Assembly: GCA_028532985.1 (NCBI GenBank)
Contig: JANCIK010000003.1
Location: 1,064,001 to 1,128,000 of the forward strand
Length of the DNA: 64,000 bases
Direction of reading: 5' to 3'
Source of the DNA: Stropharia rugosoannulata
Lineage: Eukaryota; Basidiomycota; Agaricomycetes; Agaricales; Strophariaceae
Position numbers and translations under genes: made by a program. Positions within the stretch are counted from its first letter, which is position 1, and each line of letters opens with the position of its first letter. Of this stretch, positions 12,216 through 24,970 are shown in pieces. The notes beneath the pieces were generated by a model. It saw nothing but the letters and a program-made list of their open reading frames with translations. It had not been told where the DNA came from and did not search any database.

Positions 12216-13805
12216 ATGCTTCTCCGGTTGTCCTTCTGGCCTGTCCTTGCCATTGTTTTGGACGGTGCGGTCCATGTCACTGCAGCCCCTACTTCGGAGT
12301 CTGTAAGCTCTACGCCAACGATAACTTCTCATAGCAGCGCCCCAACTTCGAGCTCTACTTCTCATACCTCGAGCTCTACTGCCCACTCGCCTTCGAATAC
12401 TGCGGCCCCTCCTACCAGTAGTTCATCATCAAGTCGCCCTGCCACGAGCTCCAGCACTAGTTCTATTGGCACTACAAGTGGGACATCATCCAGTGATACA
12501 CCTACAGCTTCTATCAGTACTACGCCCACTTCTAGCTCTAGTGCATCGTCTTCTAGCTTACAAAGTTCATCATCCCCTGCAATACCCACGTCGACTTCAG
12601 TGCCTATAGTTCCGCATGGCAATGGAAAAAAGAATCCAAAACGAGGACTAGGTTATGCGGGGTCGGTGCCAGGCGATATGATTAATGCAAACCAAACGGA
12701 CAGTGTAATATCTTGGGTATATAACTGGGCTAGCTCTCCCCCAGACTACATAGCAACTTCGAACATCCCTTATATCCCTATGCAATGGGGTAGTGTTGGA
12801 GCTTCTGGCTTTCAAAACCTCGCTGGATCTGAAGGGGCGACCACGATACTTGTACGTTATTTGACCACCACTCATTAATGGCCTTTCATTCAATCATTCA
12901 TGATATAGACCTTTAATGAACCTGACAATGTCGATCAAGCAAATATGGACCCTGTTGCTGCTGCCGGCATCTGGATGCAGTTCATCGAACCTATGAAAGC
13001 AGCCGGTTTCCGCCTTGGAGGGCCTGCAGTGACTGCAGCTTCCACTGGACAGCCTTGGTTGACTGCTTTTTTGCAAGCCTGTACCAACTGCACTATTGAC
13101 TTCATGCCAATTCATTGGTATGTAATTGCATGGGTTTCTGTAGCTTCAACTCATATCTTCTCAAGGTATGGCGAGGGAATAGAAGGGTTTTATTCCTATC
13201 TTTTTGGATTCCATGCCAATTTCCCGCAGTATCCAATATGGATAACGGAATTCGCGGAAACGTCGAACAATTTGACCGGTGCGATCTTCACTGGTTTTCT
13301 CCAGACAAATGAAATCTGATTTAGTCATTACAATAGAGGTCACTGCCTTCTTAAATACAACCATTACTCTTATGGATACACTTGATTGGGTTGAACGTTA
13401 CGCTTGGTTTGGCTACTTCGTAAGTATTTATTTATACACATTTATGATTGGCTGACGAAAGCGCCGTATCCAGCGTCCTCGCGATGACATCGATTACAGT
13501 GAGTCTCTATTAACCTTTTTTTTTTTTGAAGACAACTAATGGGACTATAAGACTTTCTTGATGAAGACGGAGGGCTCACACCACTAGGAGAAATTTATCT
13601 TGGTGCATCTACGATTCATACGGAGGCATTACCTAGTGGTCCTTCTGCTTCGCAGACCGTGAATGGTGCCGACATTCCCGGCCAAGCACCTCCTACGAGT
13701 TGGCCAGCTCTAAGTGCCGCATCCAATAACTGGGAATTCAGCTGCGCAAAATATGTCATGACCGTGTTTGTTGTTACAGTATTCAGCAGCCTCTTCATAC
13801 TTTAG
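12216..13805 (+). CDS. Secreted, probably GPI-anchored GH128 (Asl1-type) beta-1,3-glucanase
   Basis: Glycoside hydrolase of family GH128, which cleaves beta-1,3-glucan such as the fungus's own wall. ATG at 12216 gives a signal peptide (hydrophobic core WPVLAIVLDGAVHV, cleavage near TAAP). A Ser/Thr-rich mucin-like spacer of about 110 residues follows (12300-12610). The catalytic domain begins at KRGLGYAGSVPGD and includes IPYIPMQWGSVGA, then TFNEPDNVDQAN, where the NEP glutamate is the likely acid/base, then DFMPIHWY, then YPIWITEFAET, where the ITE glutamate is the likely nucleophile. LDWVERYAWFGYFAP and LTPLGEIYL end the barrel. The C-terminus SCAKYVMTVFVVTVFSSLFIL is hydrophobic after a small-residue stretch, which fits a GPI signal or tail anchor. 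It has several introns; a poly-T tract lies within one near 13519. The spacer and tail suggest cell-wall display. Confidence 0.87.
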
Positions 13806-14080
13806 CCTTAGTGATGTCTGATAAAGGTTGTATCATACATCGCGCCACGTGCATTATTCGTTTTTCATCAGACCATTACTTACACAGGACATTATTTCTC
13901 TCTTTACAACGGTTTATGAGTGTCGAGGGGTCCATCACGTAGAATTACACGATCTTCGATTATTACTTTATTTCCTGTATTACATATTCGGTTGTCGTTT
14001 TCTAGGCTGTCGGAGAAAATGAAATGGTTCATAACCCATATTGGTGCGTGATACATGAGTACACGCAATGAACAAACCCG

Positions 14081-14521
14081 TTATGCATCTTCGAACACTT
14101 CGTATCCAACCCATACTGTTTCTGAACAGCTGCTACATGCGACTAAGTGCTCTCCCCTTTCCAACATAGAGGTATTTATGCGATATACCCCTCCACAACG
14201 GCAGGAGTACTTCCAAGGACCTTCGGGATCATCTCTCGAGTTGGCTGCGCCTTCGTCGTCAAAGTCTTCTAATGATATGACTTGGGCAGGCCGTGGTGAT
14301 GTTCCTATTGACACAGGATGCTTAGAGCGAGCATCATAAGCAGCCCTGAGTTCCGGATTGGACAGAGTAATGTGAGCTTCTTTTATCAGCGCAATATCGA
14401 CATGATTGGTCGATGAAGTGGACAAGGAGTTTCGTTTATCTGGATGAGACTGGAGAAGGACGCGATGATATGCGGCTTTGATTTCGGCCAAGGTTGCATC
14501 CCTGGCGATCGATAAGAGCAT
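14081..14521 (-). CDS. DPH4: DPH4-like J-domain / CSL zinc-finger protein
   Basis: Cytosolic DnaJ-type protein of the DPH4/Jjj3 family, which binds iron or zinc and supports diphthamide synthesis on EF-2. The single exon reads LLSIARDATLAEIKAAYHRV, then the HPD tripeptide in QSHPDKRNS, then ISLEDFDDEG as the linker. The CSL zinc finger is shown by YSCRCGGVYRI followed by CSSC in VACSSCSETVWVGYEVF, giving the paired Cys-X-Cys and Cys-X2-Cys. Only ATG 14521 is available. The reading stays open upstream (residues like SEDCDFY before the Met), which fits the missing start of J-domain helix I, so a short first exon may lie upstream. It is the only minus-strand gene between two plus-strand genes. 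Confidence 0.85.
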   Translation of the reverse strand: MLLSIARDATLAEIKAAYHRVLLQSHPDKRNSLSTSSTNHVDIALIKEAHITLSNPELRAAYDARSKHPVSIGTSPRPAQVISLEDFDDEGAANSRDDPEGPWKYSCRCGGVYRINTSMLERGEHLVACSSCSETVWVGYEVFEDA

Positions 14522-14940
14522 GTAGAAGTCACAATCTTCTGAAGGGGAAGCCAGAGTCGCCGACTGACTATTCGTTGAAATGGTAACAATAGGATGAAAG
14601 TACGATGGTGAAAAACAAGATTACTGATTCGGAGGTCTTGTTAAAAAAATGTTCCGGACCGACGATAGTCACACTATTAGTAAAATCACTTGCATCTCAA
14701 CTTCCGCGAATAGCTATTTGAACGCCGTTTGAACCGAACATTGGATGAGGCACTTCATTTGAACTTCTCTTTGAGGCCGTCTTGATCCTTAAGTCAGAAG
14801 TCGGTCAGAAGCAAGCTGATCTCCGTCGGCGCCTAACCGTAATATCGCGTCCAATCCGTGTCCCGACGGACAGCCGCGAACTTTGCCCCATAGCTTCAAA
14901 TACATATAGCCCCTAGGGGCTTCTAGTAACGAGAGGCACC
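14522..14940. other. Divergent promoter region between DPH4-like and GFA-domain genes
   Basis: About 420 bp. I see no gene here, apart from the possible open continuation of the DPH4-like reading to about 14570. It must hold promoters for both flanking genes. An A-run occurs near 14641-14649. Confidence 0.4.
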
Positions 14941-15494
14941 ATGATTGACTCCTCTCGCATCTCACCGTATTCAACTATGAACGAGGATATAATTCATAGA
15001 GGCGGATGTTACTGCAAAGCAGTAACTTACGAAGTACAAGGGAAACCGACGCTCAGTGCTTATTGTCATTGTACTCTTTGTCAAAGACTTAATGGTAAGG
15101 GTATCCTCAACTCTGTGTGCGCTACTTCGAATTCACGACTTCTTCAGCAGCTGCCTTCATCCTTACGTGCCACTTCTCGGCATCCCAATTCCACTGGACG
15201 CATACTACTGAGTCCATGGAGAACACGCTTGATTCATATGCAGTAGCTTCCAAGCCATGGAAAGTACGCTGGCGCTGCAAACAATGTGGTTGCACCATTG
15301 CCTCTAATAACACCAAAGTCAATTCATGGAGTGTGTGGGGAGCTCAGCTCGACCGTGACATCCAAGGAAATATCATCGGTTGGGAGACTATAAAGCCTAC
15401 ATCGCATATATTCTATGACACACGAATGGTGGATGTTGCTGATGAATTGTCGAAGTGGACTGGATACGAGGGCAAATCTCAGAGAATAGAATGA
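14941..15494 (+). CDS. GFA-domain (glutathione-dependent formaldehyde-activating type / CENP-V) protein
   Basis: Small Zn-binding fold of the GFA/CENP-V family (beta-tent). The family is named for a bacterial glutathione-formaldehyde enzyme, but most fungal members have no proven reaction. Exon 1 reads HRGGCYCKAVTYEVQG and AYCHCTLCQRLN, giving Cys-X-Cys and Cys-X-Cys-X2-Cys ligand sets. An intron (about 15094-15148) leads into AAAFILTCHFSASQFHW. The third ligand group is WRCKQCGCTIASNNTK. It ends with HIFYDTRMVDVADEL and a stop at 15492-15494, so about 165 residues, usual for the family. ATG 14941 is the first in frame; ATG 14977 (MNEDIIHRGG) would also preserve the whole domain. Confidence 0.85.
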
Positions 15495-15849
15495 GCTCGA
15501 AATGAACTTTTGTGTTTGTTTTGTGCAAGTTATGTGTACATAGTTACTAACATCGTCCGCATGTCCAGACCAAGTCCAGATGGACATAAGTGGACATAGT
15601 CGACTAATTGGGAGCATATGTCGCCAAGCGATGTCGGTTTACTAAAAGGAGTCTCAAGTGACGGTAACCTTTTCACAGGTTTGGCCTCAATTGGCAATAA
15701 CTCGGATTCAACGACCAACAACAATCGTTCCTCTTCTAGCTCCCTCCATAGCATTCATACTTGACCGGATACTTTTCCCAGCAAGCTTTCAAGGAAAGCT
15801 GTCACATTCTTGGTTAGAAATACAAGCAAACATTCGGCACCATCAAGCC
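15495..15849. other. Intergenic, upstream of the Ies4-like gene
   Basis: About 355 bp with open but unrecognisable frames. One plus frame (from 15658) runs without stop into the next gene, but its residues before ATG 15850 look non-coding. A short repeated motif, gtccagaccaagtccagatgg, lies near 15563-15583. Confidence 0.35.
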
Positions 15850-17329
15850 ATGTCATCGTTTCGTGCATCTCCGTGGGTGTCCTACGAACCGACCAGTTCT
15901 TCTCACCGTTTCCGTCAGCAAGCACCACCAGAGCCCAGCATGGGGGAGGATGTTGATATGCAGGCTCCTCAGATCTCCACGCTTCGTGACGACGAGAGTC
16001 CACCTCCCCTTCATGCACAGAAAAAAGCAGCGACATCTCCTAAAAAGCGTGCAGTCCCGCCACCTTCCGCACCTCCCGTTAAGTCTGGGAAAGAGGGAGT
16101 CGAATTCGACGAAGAAGACCAACTCGTAGATGAACTTATTGACGACGATGACGCGGAGAATCCTGCCAATCCTTCTCTTTCTCAGCCCGGACGCGCCGCT
16201 GACGTTGGTCAAAAGCGTAAGATACCCGCGAAGCGCAAAGCTAATAGGAAGAGCGACAAATTCTCCGCAGAAGGTCCAAAGGAGAAGAAGGTAAAGGAGA
16301 AAATTTCACAACAAATGGGTGCGCATTCTCTTGGGCCGACCATGTCTTGGTTTAAGGCAGTACCGGCCGAATCTCATGAAGATACAGAAATGCTTAGTGG
16401 CTCGCTGATGCAGCAGCCTGCCGAATCATCCGCTTCTACTGGAGCGGGTAAGAAGAAAGGTCCACAGCGCAAACCTCAAACCGTTCCTCGGGCAAAAATA
16501 AAAATTGTGAAGTACGTCTTTACGTGCTTTCCAGAACAATCGCTCATATGCTCTCTCAGGCAAAAAACAGCTATTCCGCCACTAGTCCTTGACGATACGG
16601 GAGCCTTAAGTGAAAGTAATAATTTTGAGTGCTCTCTACTACGTCTTTTTACTAAATATCTGTTTATAAGGCTATGCAGGGACAGCGGCATCGTCACCGG
16701 TTACAGCTCAATTCGAACCGAATTCACCGGAACCCGAAATGCTTCCGCCCAGCTCACCGCCCCCTGCCACATTAGCTGAAGAAGAAGCCAGCCTGGAGAA
16801 TGTACCCATTCCAGTTTACCCGCTGCCAACGAAGCCTTTCCCCGTGCAACCCCCTCCCAAAATAGCATCAGGTTTCGCGCCACTGCTACCGCTGGATAAA
16901 AGCGGCAGGAAAGTGAGACGGTGGCGTGAAGCCAATAGAGAGATACGAGGCATAGCTGGGGGACGGTGGATGGCTCGTACTTGGGTCGGCGAAAAAGAGT
17001 CAGATTATGCGTCTTATGTCAATGCCACCAGTGCGCAAGTAAAGCCTGTTGATGATAAAGCCACAAATAGTATGGCTTTGCCAAAGCTCTCATCTGTATC
17101 AATATCTGCACCCGCGACAACCAAGGCCCTGGGTAAATTGAAGAACTCGAAGTCCGCTTCCGCCCTCACGTCCGCCAATCCATCTCGAGCTTCTTCTTCG
17201 ATCCCCGATACTCCCAATGTTCCCGTCAATGGAAGTGCGGTAAGGGCACCTACTAAAATGCGTATACTTCAACTTGCGCCTTCCTCAGAAGGAGGAGATT
17301 CAGACATGGCGCCTCCACCAACTACCTAA
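15850..17329 (+). CDS. Putative INO80 chromatin-remodelling subunit, Ies4-like
   Basis: Probable nuclear protein of the INO80 complex. The sequence shows a long low-complexity N-terminal half with acidic DEEDQLVDELIDDDDAEN, basic QKRKIPAKRKANRKS and KKKGPQRKPQ clusters, and proline-rich linkers. The recognisable core is near 16895-17000: FAPLLPLDKSGRKVRRWRE followed by ANREIRGIAGGRWMARTW. A Ser-rich tail follows. The combination PLDKSGR-(K/C)-R-W and a Trp-containing continuation recalls the Ies4 family (PF08193), but the match is from memory of short motifs. Two introns (16511-16559 and about 16616-16680) rejoin in frame as ALSERTAASSPVTAQF. ATG 15850 (MSSFRASPWVSYE) is preferred over the upstream in-frame ATG 15658. 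It could instead be another disordered nuclear protein. Confidence 0.6.
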
Positions 17330-17972
17330 ATTGTGGTCGTGACCTGTTTGGCCGGACTTCCTACTCTTTTCTGAGCTAATGCATGTATATCATCCAGTCA
17401 GTGAGCTTACTGCCTATCGCATGCTCTTGTAATGCCTTCGCGCCTTTGGTAATAGGGACCTCTTTCAAATTGCAATTGAGCATGCCTTACGAATTTTTAT
17501 AATAATCGCTATGAGATAATTTTTATGTCGTTTCATTTATCTTCGCCCTGTTTTAGGTATCCGTTATTCTGTAATATAAATATAATCAGCGTACTTTGAG
17601 CGTACTTGTCAGAAAAAGACCACCGAGCCTGTCTGTAAATGTGGTCTATACTGATATTGAGGTTTGGATTGAGTTTGGATGCATAAGCGCTCATACTAAC
17701 GCGGGAGCATGCCACTCCTTCGTCACGCTTGTGACGACACGTCCCAAACACGTCCTAGTCCTACTTATTAGAAGTTAACAATCTTGATACAATTCATATA
17801 CTGTATCTAGGCATTTGCGACCGCAGCTTTCCCGCAGCTGAATAGCTTCTGTTGTGATATCTACTAAGAAGCCTTTATCAGTATCTCTTTCCGGACGACC
17901 ATCTGACATTTTCGCTACCATTCTGCTCTCTTCACGCAATTTTCACGACGAACCGAACGACATTTACTACTC
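17330..17972. other. Intergenic before DOP1
   Basis: About 640 bp, AT-rich in its middle (17490-17590), then mixed, with a CT-rich stretch just before the DOP1 start. No gene recognised; short frames on both strands (60-72 codons) have no domain or splice support. Confidence 0.4.
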
Positions 17973-20900
17973 ATGTCTGTTAATCCGCCTTCATTGTCTT
18001 TAAGTGAGGCATCCGGAAAGCTTTCAAAAGCAGGAGCTCTTATGACCGGGGACAGGGGTGAGTATGGTATATAACGAGTGGGGGCGACTGATAACCCAAA
18101 CTGTAGCTATTGGAAGTCATGCCTATGCTTCAGATCCAAAATACAAGAAGTACACCCAGCAAGTCGAAAAATGTTTAAACTCGTTCGACAATGTACATGA
18201 ATGGGCGGACTGTATTTCCTTTCTAAAGCAACTATTAAAGGTTTAGTGCTGTCCACAGAAACAGTACTTTACGTTAATATTCATTTTGTAGACATTTCAA
18301 TCGTATATGCAATTCAAAGAGATTCCACGCAAACTGATTGTGTCAAAACGTCTTGCTCAATGCCTGAATCCAGCACTTCCTACTGGAGTCCACCAACGTG
18401 CTTTGGAAGTGTATACACACATTCTGACGGTCCTAGGGGTATGAGCAAGTAATGCTTATTTCTTGTTCACCACTCATTTAAACGATCAAGGTGGAAGGGC
18501 TAAAGACTGAACTACATCTATGGTCCTCTGGGTTGTTCCCGTTCTTCGAGTATGCTGCAACATCGGTCAAGGTGAGTGCTGTGACCATTATAACAGGTTA
18601 TAAGCTCATGAACTACATAGCCCACTCTTCTGAACATTTACAATACATACTATCTACCATTACAAGGCGGACTTAGGCCAGCTATGAAATCTTTCATCCT
18701 TGCGTTGCTTCCTGGACTAGAAGAAGAGACCGGTGAATTCTTTGAGAAGGTAGAATTTGTCGTCATTGCTGTTTCTCGGGGCAATAACCAACCTGTTGTG
18801 TTGCATACTAGGTACTTGGTGTCTTGGACCGACTCTCGGGCGCCGTTTCTGTGTCATTCTTCTTCCAAAATATATGGTTGATTATGCTAACGACGCCTTC
18901 AGCGCGAGGCACATCTCTCAATTTTCTTGCTCGTAGACTTCCTCATCTCAACGTTAATGATGGTAGATGCTCAGTCATTAAATTTTGATCAAGATCAACT
19001 AAAAAATCATCCCTTTTGCAGATTTCACAGAAGTTGTAGGCAAGGACATTGGATTGATGATCCGCGCTTTTGCATCTGCGTTAGAAGATGAGAATCTTCT
19101 TGTGCGGAGGGCTGCTCTCGATATACTACTGCAGAGCATACGAGTCAACAGTCACGCGATTCGGAAAACCCACAATGCCGACCGAGCGATACTTATGCGT
19201 GCAGCTACAGGAGTTGTACTAAGACGAGACCTCTCATTGAATCGTCGATTATATACTTGGCTGTTGGGACCAGACGAAAAATCGGACACCCAAATAGCTT
19301 ACTTGAAAGAAAATGCTCTGGAACTTCTTTCCTCAACCCTGAAAGTTTGTCAAACTACCAACTACCGTATACATATAACTAAAGGAGTTTAATCTTAGCA
19401 CGAAATGATAATGCCCTCAGGAGAATATTCTGAATCTCGGCCCTTCAAGATATTTATTTCGTTACTCGACAAATGGGAGATTGGCGCAATTTTGACAGAA
19501 TCTATCATATATGATGCCTTCAAAGCTATCATGAACCTTATGAAGAACACTGACAGCGGCCAAGATGTTAGCATCTCTTTTTACCGTGCAATTCTGTCCT
19601 CATGCATGGATTACAGTTAACGATGACTGCCAGTACTCTTTATGAAGCTGTAGAACCTGAACTCCTATGGCGACATGTTCTAAAGAGAGTTTTTGAACAA
19701 ATCATGGGCGATGGCTTGGAAACAGAGGTAAGCCTGTTTCGTCACTCAAAGAGACGCAAAGTAAACATTTACACAGGGTCTTGATTTGGCTCATTTCATT
19801 CTGCGTACCTTTACTCATGATGAAGAGGTTCAGACTATCCACCTGCCTGTTATGTTTGCTGCTATTGCGAATTTGGCATCTGTAAGTTCCTGCAACCGAC
19901 GCATGGTTTTTTAGTTGACATCCCATAGGCAATATTGCAGGCAAATCCTGCTAAAGTCCCCTCTCCTGCTATTGGCAAAAGTCTCCTTCTACTGGAGGAC
20001 ATAATTCATCACATACCGGAATCCAATATGTTGGAGCGCCCCGAAATAATCTTGCCCACAGGAAGCCATCTACTTGACTCACTGAGCTTTGCCTGCGCTT
20101 TTTACAAAATCTCTGATATAGCTACACCCGAGAAGTCAACACCTGACAAACCGGATCCGCCATTCTCTGTCTGTTTCAACTCCTTGATTAGTCTCAGTTT
20201 GAGTTACCAATCTGGGCTACTTGACGCTCCAGGACATGCAAATATATTGCGAGAATCACTCTGCAGATCTCTACTTCTTCTGGAGCATCTTACTGCTCGG
20301 TTGACTTCTCCGATGACTGTCTCTTGGAACCCGAAGGGATGGCTTACGTGTCTGCTCGCACTTCTAGATCATCAGGTACGTATCATTTCTTTTCTGTGTG
20401 AAGTATATCTTATCACATCTGCAAAAGTCTGTCACATTTTCAGCCGTCGACCAGATTATAAGCTTGGCCGTTTCTCTTCATAAACTCCCATTCCTGGAGC
20501 CTAAGATAACCGTGGATGACAGGTCCATAATGTATAAGATGACCAAAAAGCTTCTCAACTACTTACAGCCAAGCTTCACAGTATATCACGTCCGGGCAGT
20601 TGCTCTGATCTGGGCACTTAACGGGGCAACTACGAGGCCCTATATTGAATCGATTTTAGCTCAGTCAATGATCTCACCAGACTCCCGAAGTGTTGCCGCC
20701 AGTTATGAAGCTTTTGGAGTTCTTTGGAGATTGAGTGGTTCGTTAAATATTGTTGAAATTATCTCCTGATCTGATTTATATTGAAGAGGACAACCTCCTC
20801 CCTGGATTCTGTTTTAAGATACCAATGATGAGTGTCTTGGATACTCTAAAAAGCGAGGATCCGCTTCTCCGTCGAGTCGGCGAGACTTGGATGCGTTGTA

Positions 20901-23900
20901 GCTTAAAATCCTACATCAGGTGAGTGTGTTTTAAAGCACTAATGCCTTTTCTTGTTGAGTCTTTGTAGAGTTTTAGACCCCATTATTTTTGATCTGCTAG
21001 ATCCCTCAATTCTACGCGCTCCTATTGTTTTCAAAGTACATGGGAAGGAGTTGCCAGGCTTTAATTACGAACGTCCATTTGACCAGCGGATCGTTCAACA
21101 TTTATTAGAAACTTTACTATCGATTGTGAATTTTGGAGGACAAGGCTTTGTTAAAGCCGCTCGCGCAACGTCCATCAAACGTTCCCATCATTCCGGCTTG
21201 ATTCTAAGAGTGACTCAAAGTATGTGCCACTTTTTTATATATAAGAAGTGTATTTAATTTCTTTCCCACTAGGCAACCTAATTGATGCAGAAGCAAGCTA
21301 TCTGGATATTCTGGTTGAAATTCTTCTCCGGTACTCTACATTTATATGACGTATTATGTATCAACTCCTGACTCTTTCCTAGCTTTGTTCAGTCTGAACC
21401 CAAACCTCAGCGGGCGAGCGCCATGCAACCCTTAAACATTTCTATCCAATCAAGTTCTATTGAGCTGCTACAGTCAATTGTTTCTCGTGGAGAGATGGAT
21501 CACACCATGGTCAAAGCCATTGAAGCAATAGCCATTGGGAAGCTCTATTTTTCGGTTCATACTGGTCGGCTAGATCTTCAAAATAAATGGCTACATTTAC
21601 TCCATTCGGTCATTGCAGTTTCGACATCCTTCTTGATGGATGCTCAAGTTAGCATAAGCAAGCCGGAAGACAACATTATCGAAGGTGTTAATTCTCAAGA
21701 CAAGATAACCGAGTCAGGAAATAGGTATCCACTAAACCCCCTTCTAATCCAGACCCTGGTCGACGGCATAGCTGCCAGGTCTAACCGTCCAGTCCTCCAG
21801 CATTGGCTTGATTTCGTCCTCATGGCAGTACCCCAATTTCAGCCAGCTTTGCAAGCGACGGTCACCCCTTTAAATGACTGTCTTTGTCGACAGTTACTGT
21901 CAGCCTTGGCAGATATACAGAAAGCAAAGATGCACTGTCAGGAAAATACCGAAGATACCTATTCCAGTGTTACAGACGCAGAATTAATCATGCTTCTCAA
22001 TGCGTTAGAACGGTTGATCCTCCTCAGCTTAGCTTATACATCAGAACCGGATAGCTCAGAGGATGACGGCAATTCATTAGAGAAACCAACAGGAGAAACC
22101 AGTAGCTTACTTGGATATGTTTCCAACGTGTTTAGCTCGGATACGAGTTCCTCCCATCAAACAGAGCAACTAACGGTACGCTCATCTATCGTCAGAGTAT
22201 AACTGCATGTCTTTTAATTTTCGTGTCATTTTAGTCACGCTCGCCAGGCTATCGATCCTTGGACAATGGCATTCAAGTACTTTATTCACTCTGGGCTTCA
22301 CTGTCTTGGAAGTCCACAGAAGGTTCGGCATCGAAGGACGACTCCTTAATGCTGATTTATAGTCGTACGAGACTTCGTTGTCGACGCGTGCTCGAGCATC
22401 TGTTCCGCATGCAAAGTGCAGAGGTGTTTGAATCCGTCATCGATTGGTGGGCACGGGATCAATTGGCAAGGCTGGTCATTTACGAGTAACAGACATTCAC
22501 TCATGATATTTGTTTTGTTAGCTCTCATCAAGTTTTCCTGAAGCCGCTTTCGAACTTGTTGACGTTCTCGTCGCTAATGCTCAGACTGCCGTTCATATGA
22601 TTTGTGAGAGCATCATGTTTCGTATATCGGCTCCTTCAGATAAAGTAAAGAAACCTGCCATGAACCCTAACTTGTGAGCATGATTGGATGATTTACCTTT
22701 TTTCTTGCTAAAAATACATTGTTTTTAGAACCGATATTATATTGTTCAAGTTCTTGGAAAGATATTTCAGTCGATTGGAAGGGCCTCTTGCTATCCAGGT
22801 CTGGAGCCGTTATGTTCAACTAGCCAGGGAAATACTCGCTATATCGAGAGACTTCAAGTCGCATAATTTCGCAGCACTAAGGTTTGTAGGCAATCTCTAG
22901 CGTGCTGCCTGTGTTTTACTGAAGTCCCGTAGGTGCCTATCCACACTATCAGAGAAGGTAACTCAAACAGCTGCCATGGATGACAGAAAAATTCGCAAAG
23001 ACCTTCAGGTACATGACATCCAACTAAGCCCAGTATTCCATTATAATCTTGACCCCAGGAGTGTTATGGCAAGCTGCTCGATTCATGCGTCTTGTATGTG
23101 GGTCGCTTTTCAGATCAAGGGTCGTGGATTCGCCGAAGCACGAAAGAGGTCATTACAGGCAGCGGTCGCGAGAGTCCTGCTCCGAGGAACGGTGAGAGCA
23201 TTTGCCATTCTCGGCAAGCGTAGCTTCTGATATATGACTTACATCAATTTCCAGATGAGAAACCCGATTTGACAACTATGGACCCCCCTCTAAAATTAGG
23301 TTCCATTGAAGTAGTTGCACAGGTACTTTCTACTCCCTATCTGCTATGTTCACCATCGTAATCGGATTACTCAGATCAACATGTTTGTTTCGACAAACGT
23401 TTTGCCCAGCCTTAGGAAATTCTTGTTGGAGAATGACAAAATCATTAATGCTTGTAATAACATCATCTACTACATTGTTAATCCAGCACTAAGAGGAAAG
23501 GCCAGGTATGTGTCATGAGGCTTGTTTTCCAGCTTCTAGTTAACTTGACTTCAGACCTATGGATGTCGATGCTACTGTCATTCAAATCTTAAAAGAAATG
23601 TCACATATCCCAGTGGCATTGAAATCTTGGAAGACTCCTATCAGTGATCTATTGAACGACAATAGATTGTTCAATTGCGATCCGAAAGACGCAGAAAAAT
23701 GGCAACCAATCATTAAAGCGCTGTATGACTCTGATAAAACTGCATTAAGCGAACTGCTAGGTACGCTTCAACACAAGTCACTCCTACAATTTTGAGTTTG
23801 TTTACCAATCGGATAACAGGCAAACTTGCCAATGCGCCGTCTGCCAATATATTCACTAATCGGGAATATGAAATGTTGTTGCGCTCCTTAAATCTGCGCA

Positions 23901-24747
23901 GATTATCTTACGTTATCTTCGCTGGCGAAAAGAATCATTTCCTGGCTCAGTTACCAAGTATTCAGGAAAAACTGGTTGATATCTTCCGCAGCGTCTCATC
24001 GCCCGTGGTCCAAAGCGAAGTTTTTCTCTGCATCCGGGTCTTGCTTTGCAGATTATCCCCCCACAATCTTACAAGCTTCTGGCCTGTTGTGTTAACAGAA
24101 ATGGTAACGCACAGAACTGGTCTCTCCATCAACAACTCTGATTTTATTTTTTTTAAATATTTTTTATACAGTTTCGAATATTCGAACAAGCTTTATCTAA
24201 TTCTCCTCTTGATGGTTCCGAAGATTTGCAACTTGTGTTGGCCGCCTGTAAGTGTTTGGACACACTCCTTGTGCTCCAAACAGAAGAGTTCCAAATGTTT
24301 GTTATTCATAAGTGTTCGACGGTCTTAATAGCTTACCTATTTTCTCAGACATCAATGGATTTTTATTACTGATACTGTCGACGCGGTTTACAAACCTGAC
24401 AATTGGTATCCCGAAGCTCTGATGGACCAATTAGCCGAAATAGCCAGTAATCTACCAGTAGGGGTATGATTCAAGTTATAATGCTGATTAAACCCTATTT
24501 CTCACGTAAACGTTAGGAATCCGCAAGCAAGAGCATGCCAGACAGTATCTCTGTACAGCAGGATAAACGATCTATGCGCAGGCCATTCCTGGCTTCACTG
24601 CGACAAATTGAGAGCATGCGGGATCTGGCACCATTTTTCTCTAGCGTCAGCATATATTCATATGAGAGCGTATATGCAAGCGGTGGGAACATTGACTGGG
24701 AAGCGGTTGAAAAGAGCGTCATGGACGACATGTTTGAGGGTAGATAG
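17973..24747 (+). CDS. DOP1: Dopey/DOP1 family membrane-trafficking protein
   Basis: Very large peripheral membrane protein that acts at Golgi and endosomes with Mon2 and the Neo1 flippase. ATG 17973 gives MSVNPPSLSLSEASGKLSKA. The Dopey N-terminal domain follows over several exons: KYKKYTQQVEKCLNSF, FKEIPRKLIVSKRLAQCLNP, ALEVYTHILTVLG, LHLWSSGLFPFFEYA, KSFILALLPGLEEETGEFFE. Conserved downstream pieces include VRRAALDILLQSIRVN, DRAILMRAATGVVLRRDLS and NALELLSSTLK. The central part is divergent. The C-terminal region reads WRHVLKRVFEQIM early, and DAVYKPDNWYPEALMDQLAE and YASGGNIDWEAVEKSVMDD late, with a stop at 24745-24747. It is spread over about 25 exons with introns near 50-60 nt. I see no frame break that splicing does not explain. 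The length fits the family (about 1,700 residues or more). Confidence 0.9.
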
Positions 24748-24970
24748 TGTTCACCATGTGGTTGGCTTGCTCTGTTCTTCATATCTTCATTTGATGATAC
24801 CCTTAGCATGGAATGTAAAGTTTAGTTTCACAACGCCGCTTTTAATGTATACTCCTTTCATTCTCCTGAACAAAGGTCATAAATTAAACAAAAGCAAACT
24901 GGACAGGCAACAAATGATTGCAAAATATATGGGTATACTAAGATAACAATTGCACCGGGTACGAGGCAAC